This document shows, piece by piece, positions 58,200 to 64,000 of a DNA stretch of 64,000 nucleotides. Numbering within the stretch: position 1 is the stretch's first letter; every line of letters begins with the position of its first letter. The stretch is from Kudoa neothunni (Eukaryota > Cnidaria), in NCBI GenBank assembly GCA_964304625.1, contig OZ199839.1:1798001-1862000 (forward strand). The letters are read 5' to 3'. The notes below the pieces were generated by a model, which was not told the origin of the DNA, made no database searches, and saw only the letters and a list, made by a program, of their open reading frames with translations. The translations under genes were made by a program, and so were the position numbers.

Positions 58200-59932
58200 T
58201 TTATTCGTAAAATTGATATATAATAATTAATGAGAAATTTGTTTTCTTCGCTACTTCAGAGATAGAAATATCCAGCTTCGTTGTGGAGAGCAACAAGATG
58301 TTATCGAGATGGTCATCACGTAACCTACTCCGCAACGTACTTTTGGTATATTTTAATTTCGAGTTTTCCAATAAATTTTTGATTTTCCAGTCGGCAATAG
58401 ACAGTTTCTGTAAAAGTTTATAGTAGACACTCCCAAAAATTTCGACTCCAGATCATTATCTGATTGCAGGTCAATTATTTCTAATTGATACCTTTCATCT
58501 ATTTCTTCTACGTCGATTCCATATGGGATACTGAAAAGTTCAAAATTATGTTTGCAATTTCGAAAGTCGTGAAATCGAGAAGAAAATTCATTCCTTAAAC
58601 CAGTAACATCGGCTGAAAACAAATCATCTTGTATATCGTTTTTATGATTTTGTAAGTTAGGAAAATGAGAACAATTACCCCTTGGAAGCTGTTTTTCCAA
58701 AGTTGAAGTTTTCTTTCAATGGAGGTGACTTGATAAAACATGTCGACACAAGTTTGTTTTTTCCATGGAGCTCTAGATTTAAGTTATTAACGTGATTGGA
58801 AATATCAGTCAAAAATGCCAATTTAGCAAGCCACTGTGGATCTCGAAAACAAGAGTTGTCTTGATTTTTAGCTGCTAGAAAATCGGAAATCTCATTTCTT
58901 AAAACATACACTCTGTAACATGTTTCCGCAACTCGGCCATCTAATATTAGAAAAGTATGTCATATCACCGTATTCAGTTTCCAAGTCGTTCAAAAATTCT
59001 TTAAATTGACGATGATACAGGTCTTTGGATAAAATAAAATTTACAGATTCTATAACAGACGTCATAACTTTTTCAAAAGGTAATGACTTGGCGCATAGTG
59101 TGTCTTGGTGAAGAATACAATATAGTTTAATAAGACCTCTATTATTACCTACATAATTATCCAGCAAAACAACAAAACCATTTTTTTCATCTACCATTTC
59201 TGGTGCTCCATCCGTTGTAACCCCAATTAATTTTGACGTGTTAAGGTTAATTTCATGATATAATGGAATATATTTTTTCCTGTTGTAATGCTTTTCATTG
59301 GAATTAGTTTCGAAAATTCTTCAACAATTTCCAATTGTGATGTTACACCCCTCATAAAAACTGCAAGTTATGCGGTATCCGTCATACCGGTAGTTTCGTC
59401 GATGGCAATGAAAAAATATTCAAGGCGTTCGAAAGCATTTATTAGGTTAGTTCTTACAGTTCCTGCTATATCCTCGATACGTCTCGCAACAGTTCTTCCT
59501 GATAGACTGATTTCGGCAAACAATTTTTTTTCTTAGGGCATACTATTTTAGAAACTCTTAATAGCATTGTTTTGAAAAATTCTCCATCAGTAAAAGGCTT
59601 CATCCTTTTCGCAATCAAATTTAATATTTCATAACTAGCCAAAGTAATTTTACAATTATTTTCAACTTGATTTGCAAAAAATGATGATTGTTTTGTCAAG
59701 TTTTTTTCATACGCTCTATTTCTTTTTACCTTTCTAGTTCTGTAAATTCGTCGTAACGATTGTGATGAGTTTCGTAGAGTCTTTTAACATTAGTAATTTT
59801 TTTAACTGCGACACTTCCATGGCAAATTAAACACAGACATCTATCAAAATGCTCAACAAAAAAGTATTTTATTGTCCAATCTTCTTTGAAAGTTCTTTTT
59901 TTAGAAACAACTTTTCTTGTTCTGCCTCCCAT
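58200..59932 (-). pseudogene. hAT-2 transposase (GTF2IRD2/SCAND3-like)
   Basis: N terminus MGGRTRKVVSKKRTFKEDW with a BED-like finger (CLCLICHGSVAV, then HH at ETHHNRY). RRIEDIAGTVRTNL and YFFIAIDETT follow in other frames (59390-59470). GVTTDGAPEM, NRGLIKLYCILHQDTLCAK, FLNDLETEYGDMTYFSNIRW (58892-59197), WLAKLAFLTDISNHVNNLNL (58675-58911) and FELFSIPYGIDVEEI (58353-58700) come next, with a C-terminal SRLRDDHLDNILLLSTTKLD block near 58260-58320. This is the hAT branch that gave rise to GTF2IRD2 and related genes. At least four frame changes or stops separate the blocks. Its 3' side is the MULE-2 insertion. Confidence 0.85.
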
Positions 59933-60564
59933 TTCAACGAATTTAACACGCGAGGGAGATTAACAAGTTCAAGCACGTGTATCATTAAATTTTGACATAT
60001 TCAATAACAGCACAACAATAGGTGTCCATAATATCCTACTTGCTTTTAATTTTTATTTTGTATCTTATCATCGAGTGAATAATCGTTGAAACGTCGCTGT
60101 TATAAATTTGGAAAATTCATACGCTGCAGCCAAGTACAAATATAGCTAGTACTCGACGTTTTTTACGTAGAAATGACTAATTTTATATAATTCCTTATTT
60201 CAAAGTTGACTTCATTTCTGTTTAACTTAATATTTTCTATGATTAAACGATGAGTCGAAATTGCAAAAATCAATAATTAAATCTTCCCTTCCTCCACAAC
60301 AGGACTAGCACCATAAAATTAATAATACTACTAAAAAAACTGATGTTGTTAAAAATATTATAACTTTTATTTTGTTTTGTAGACATTCTATTTAAAAAAG
60401 AGGATAATATATAATTAGCTTCGTTTAATTTGCTATTAAACATCTTTATGCGATGAAATGATCGATTATAAAAATTGAAGAAATTATACAATCTCTATCG
60501 GTCAAACAAAATTTTTATCACTGAAAGCCTCGCAGGCCGGTCGTTGCCGATCCTTGATTTAAAC

Positions 60565-61830
60565 TATGGGCCATAGAGCTCTTTAAGTTAGGCACTACTT
60601 TATTTATGTGCATATGCCACAAAATTGCCTAAAACATTTATATTGTGTAATTCTTGGGACCGAGAAAAAATTACGCAGTATCGGATCCCGACTATAAATT
60701 GAATATTCAAGTACTAATTTTTTATGATTAAAAGTGTAATTAGTTATCGTCCGAATTAATTACATTTAAATGGAAAATGTATTGTAAGCATTGATATTAT
60801 GTCATGGCGAGTTATATTCAAACAAAATTTGGTATTTCACATTTAAGTTTATTGAATTTACGCGAATACATGCTACAACATTCGTTCATATTCTTTATAA
60901 ATAGAGAGAAGTTACTAATAAAAAAATATTGCGTGTTCGTTGAATTGAATTGAATATTACGGTAGAATTGACAAGTACTAGTAAACGTGTCTTTTTATTG
61001 ATGATATTTATGAACTCAAAAAGTTAAATTAATGAAACTAACCAATATTAAATACTATAAATATAAAAATATTATAAAAAAAATCAGATGTAAGTAACTT
61101 GTGTCATTAATTAAAAAGAATGAGTGATGTATCGATGCAGGACTAACATGACGATTTAATAACACTTGCCTAAAGAGTGATATTAAAAATCGAAAATTCT
61201 TGGTAAACTTAGTTCTAAATAGTATTTATCAATTAATAAATTAAAATTAATTCGGAAAAAATGTCAATAATTATACGATTTATACGTATAATACTGGATA
61301 TTAATATTAATGAAGAATAGTTGAGATTATTAACGATTAATTCGATTAAACATTTACAATATTTACGTGGGTCACCTGATATTTCAAAAAATTTGGGCCA
61401 CAGCTAAAAAGGTTGGGAAACATTGCGTTAAAGATTAATTTTGTTAAACAAGTTGACTTCCTAATGTTTAATCTATAAAGTAGTGATTTTTGTCATTACA
61501 ATAATGGTAAATGAGACCTAGGATTTCTATAAAAACCTCCAAGATATCTTTCTGTAATGCCCCTTGAGGATTAAACCCAGCCAAATAGAAAGAGAACAAG
61601 ATTAAGTTTGAAGCTTATTTAGATAATAATTAATAAGTCTCCAAATAAAATCACTAATTAAACAAATCACAATAAACTTATTTAACAGTATATAGCTACA
61701 TTTAGATGTGAAAAAAATTTTTGGGAGATAAGATAGCTGTTCACCAACTATCAATTATTCACATAGTGGTGGGTGAAAGTGGATGATAATAATTCCGAGA
61801 ATGTGTACCATCTTTCTCAAAACAGCGTTC
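60565..61830. other. Intergenic stretch with a hAT-like end
   Basis: AT-rich without reading frames. Near 61405-61425 the words GGGCCACAGC and AAAAAGGTTGGGAAACATTG look like the right terminus of another hAT element whose left end is not in view between 60565 and here. Confidence 0.45.
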
Positions 61831-61831
61831 A

Positions 61832-62915
61832 TCATACGCCAGCGTTAATAAAGGTTGATAGTCTAGTGGTGAGACTACGAAGTTTTCGGAGACAATCATC
61901 ACGCTTTCTTGGGTCAACTATGCGGGAAGAAAGTTGTTTTTGAACAATTGCTCCCAGCTCACAGAAGTAATTGACTTTGATTTTTCTAGAGCGGAAATTA
62001 AATACAGCCAACAACTACTACAATAGACTACAATTTCGTATTACTGCCACGAGTATCGGTTCTAGTAATCATAGCGAGAGACCTTTGAAATTCTTCGCAA
62101 CTGAACACAAATTCCATAAAGCTGAGAGCACATAACACTGGATAGGAGATGTTGTTCTGTTTATGGTAAGATAAATCCTATTATGAAAATATTTAGAAAA
62201 AAATATCATCTATTTAATAAAGGCCAGTCGTGAAATAACTGAGGAGGTATTACATTTACAGGGTCGCATAACAACTTAATATAGAATTCGATGATTTTGA
62301 ACATTTCCATTTGGATTGCTAGCATTAGTTGATAACACCAGTTGTATTCAAGCGCATACTGGCAGGAGTAAATATGAACAATTCTGAATATGTCGTCTAA
62401 AATGAACGAACCGATTGAATTGCATATTATTAGCGCGAATACACTTACAAAGAGGAAAAAAGAGTGGACTTTCAACGCGAAAACATTTAAAAATATCTTT
62501 CAACGAGTTCTTTACAATATTACCGCGTGATGAGTTGTCAAAATCGAATGAAGCTTTGAGTTCGGACGGTACCTTTTTGTTAGTGAGGCTTGGCGCGTCA
62601 GGTCTCAGAACAAGGTAAAATTCTTTAAAAAAAGAATTTTGGTCATCACTATCAATACTGAATTTAATTACCTCTTTCAATTACTGATTTCCACAATTGG
62701 ATCAAATAGTCATCTTGAGTAGATACGCCCAGCTGGATGAGTGACATCAATTTCGAGCAATGCAGTCCATACGGCTCCACAATTTTATTGATCAACTCCA
62801 AATAACCGAATACCGAATGTGAAAGTGTTTTCAGAAGTTGATTCGAAGCTGATGTAGGTATAAACAGATTTATTCGTTTCACCTCATCATACACAAACAA
62901 TTGCATTTTTGCTGC
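61832..62915 (-). CDS. NUP155: Nuclear pore scaffold NUP155, last five exons
   Basis: Minus strand. Exons: 62672-62915, 62449-62622, 62260-62396, 62083-62177, 61832-61985. Introns: 62623-62671 (49 bases), 62397-62448 (52), 62178-62259 (82), 61986-62082 (97), all GT-AG, and each keeps the frame. The spliced peptide follows the C-terminal alpha-solenoid of animal NUP155: CSKLMSLIQLG, DDYLIQLWKSVIER, FRVESPLFFPLYDIFRIV, QLMLAIQMEMFKIIEFYIKLL, SCEEFQRKIKVNYFCELGAI and CLRKLRSLTTRLSTFI before TGA. NUP155 is a structural subunit of the inner ring of the pore. Upstream exons should lie at higher coordinates; an acceptor is present at 62916-62917 but the next exon could not be identified with confidence. 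The gene shows no damage. Confidence 0.83.
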
Positions 62916-62917
62916 CT

Positions 62918-64000
62918 AAAAAAATGTAAATTATGAATGTTTGAGAAATAAGACAGTCAAATACACACCCAAGAAATTTGTATATAAAAATACATAAATT
63001 GGGAATAAAATAATATTGGAAATCATTTAATATAACAAGGCAGCGATAAAATCGGACATTTTTATTTTTTTATAATAAATACGCGAGTTTTTACTATCAC
63101 ACAGAATTCTCAGAAAAGCACATAAAGTTAAGTCATCGATGCGGAACAATTTAATAAAACGTTTATTTGTATTTAATATACATATGATTGTTTTACAACA
63201 TAAAATAACTAACCAAACTAAAAATAATTAAGTTTAATTAAAATAGAAATAATGGGTTATGACAATACAGCAGAATTGTTAGCATGGCGCAATTAAAATA
63301 TTCGAATATTATTTCCATAATCCCCTGTTACGCTAACAAATACTATATTCATAACTATTTAATATTATTACCATTAAAAGTAAGAAAATTTTATGAAAAC
63401 GCATGGGCTAATAAAGATGAAACAATATATTACACACTCTAAATTTTAGAAAAAAGATATGGCCTTATAAATTATTTAAGCTACAAGAAAGCGAAAGTAA
63501 TTTGGGTCATAATTGGTTAACTTATTCATAAAATAAAATATCTAAGTTATTTTATTGTTACTCTGGAATTGAGCTATATTTACTAAAATTGCGATCATAA
63601 CGTACATAATTGAAGACTTAACACGGCTTAATGATAAGGTCTGCATGAGAGAAGGGGGAAGAATTTGTAAAACTTAAAGTTTTAAATTATGAAAATTCGA
63701 CATTCAATCAGAAGAAAATTTCTCCTTTTTTAAAATGAATTTGAATATTCAAAATCGTGCATAATGTAAAAAATCTAATTATATTTTATCGGCTCATTAT
63801 TTGCTTAATAAATAACATGATATTGTCAAAATATCATAGATATACACAAAAAGAAGCATATTCGATAAAAAATTCATTTAAGTCTATGCGTGCGAAAATC
63901 ATCCTTATTGAGATTCCTCACAATGTTGTTGCGTATAAACTCTTTCCTCCTAAAAATGATCTAACGTCAAAATTTGGCTCTAGTACATTATTACTTTATC
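62918..64000. other. Probable intron or intergenic DNA upstream of the NUP155 exons
   Basis: AT-rich with no recognisable exon, RNA gene or transposon. If NUP155 continues to the right, its next intron is either much longer than the others or ends in a short exon I could not recognise. Confidence 0.4.

Larger units (their letters stand above)
54337..60556 (-). mobile_element. hAT-2 element with eight-base target duplication, carrying MULE-2
   Basis: Terminal repeats read CAGGGGTCGGCAACCCG at 54337 and, inward from 60556, CAAGGATCGGCAACGACCGG. Flanking octamers are ATTTAAAA (54329-54336) and ATTTAAAC (60557-60564), seven of eight identical, as expected for hAT. The transposase occupies about 58200-59932. 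MULE-2 (54457-58146) is inserted between the left terminus and the transposase 3' end. Without it the hAT is about 2.5 kb, a normal size. Confidence 0.9.

Noticed and set aside
60270-60491. Minus-strand open frame next to the hAT-2 right end
   Set aside because: Low-complexity F, N and S-rich translation within the hAT terminal non-coding region; no motif.

Overview
The window is nuclear DNA of an AT-rich animal. Two host genes at its edges read as animal orthologues: the 3' end of POLR3B (second-largest subunit of RNA polymerase III, + strand, 1-293) and the 3' half of NUP155 (nuclear pore scaffold, - strand, 61832-62915). Their introns are very short. The rest is an unusually dense, nested set of transposable elements from nearly every eukaryotic class, with one large intact gene between them. 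An AT-rich, transposon-loaded genome with mini-introns and a big coiled-coil surface protein would suit a parasitic animal such as a myxozoan, but that identification is inference only.

Layout. 1-293 POLR3B tail. 1824-2605 a Merlin (IS1595-type) remnant. 2775-6406 a hAT element (hAT-A) split by a FLYWCH-type MULE (4765-6162, nine-base target duplication). 6407-14178 a giant palindrome: two 2,387-base arms, nearly identical, each carrying a hAT transposase fossil (hAT-B) and one terminal repeat of a second MULE that fills the loop. 14179-22737 an R2-group LINE with reverse transcriptase and C-terminal endonuclease remains, hit by one Merlin and two IS630/Tc1-type elements (both at TA). 22853-29779 a BEL/Pao LTR fossil containing two Merlins, a non-autonomous Helitron and a tRNA-derived SINE. 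30876-37131 an intact 2,068-residue secreted, single-pass coiled-coil protein whose signal peptide is split by a 49-base intron. 37793-39088 mariner. 39907-42495 Ty3/gypsy fossil. 42667-43449 IS630-type remnant. 44810-45876 a nearly whole Merlin transposase with four mini-introns. 45893-47388 SINE head next to a deleted hAT. 47535-53405 Helitron with long inverted arms. 54337-60556 a third hAT (eight-base target duplication) carrying a third MULE. 61832-62915 NUP155.

Main result. Several transposase genes (Merlin, IS630-type, two MULE copies) contain predicted spliceosomal introns of 38-70 bases; one intron position is shared by two diverged MULE copies. The central 6.2-kb gene has the layout of the reticulocyte-binding-like ligands of Plasmodium: a tiny signal-peptide exon, a short intron, one giant exon, and a C-terminal membrane anchor with a short basic tail. 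No shared sequence signature could be verified. Two independent long inverted repeats around transposase genes (2.4 kb and about 0.85 kb arms) suggest a recurring rearrangement in this genome.
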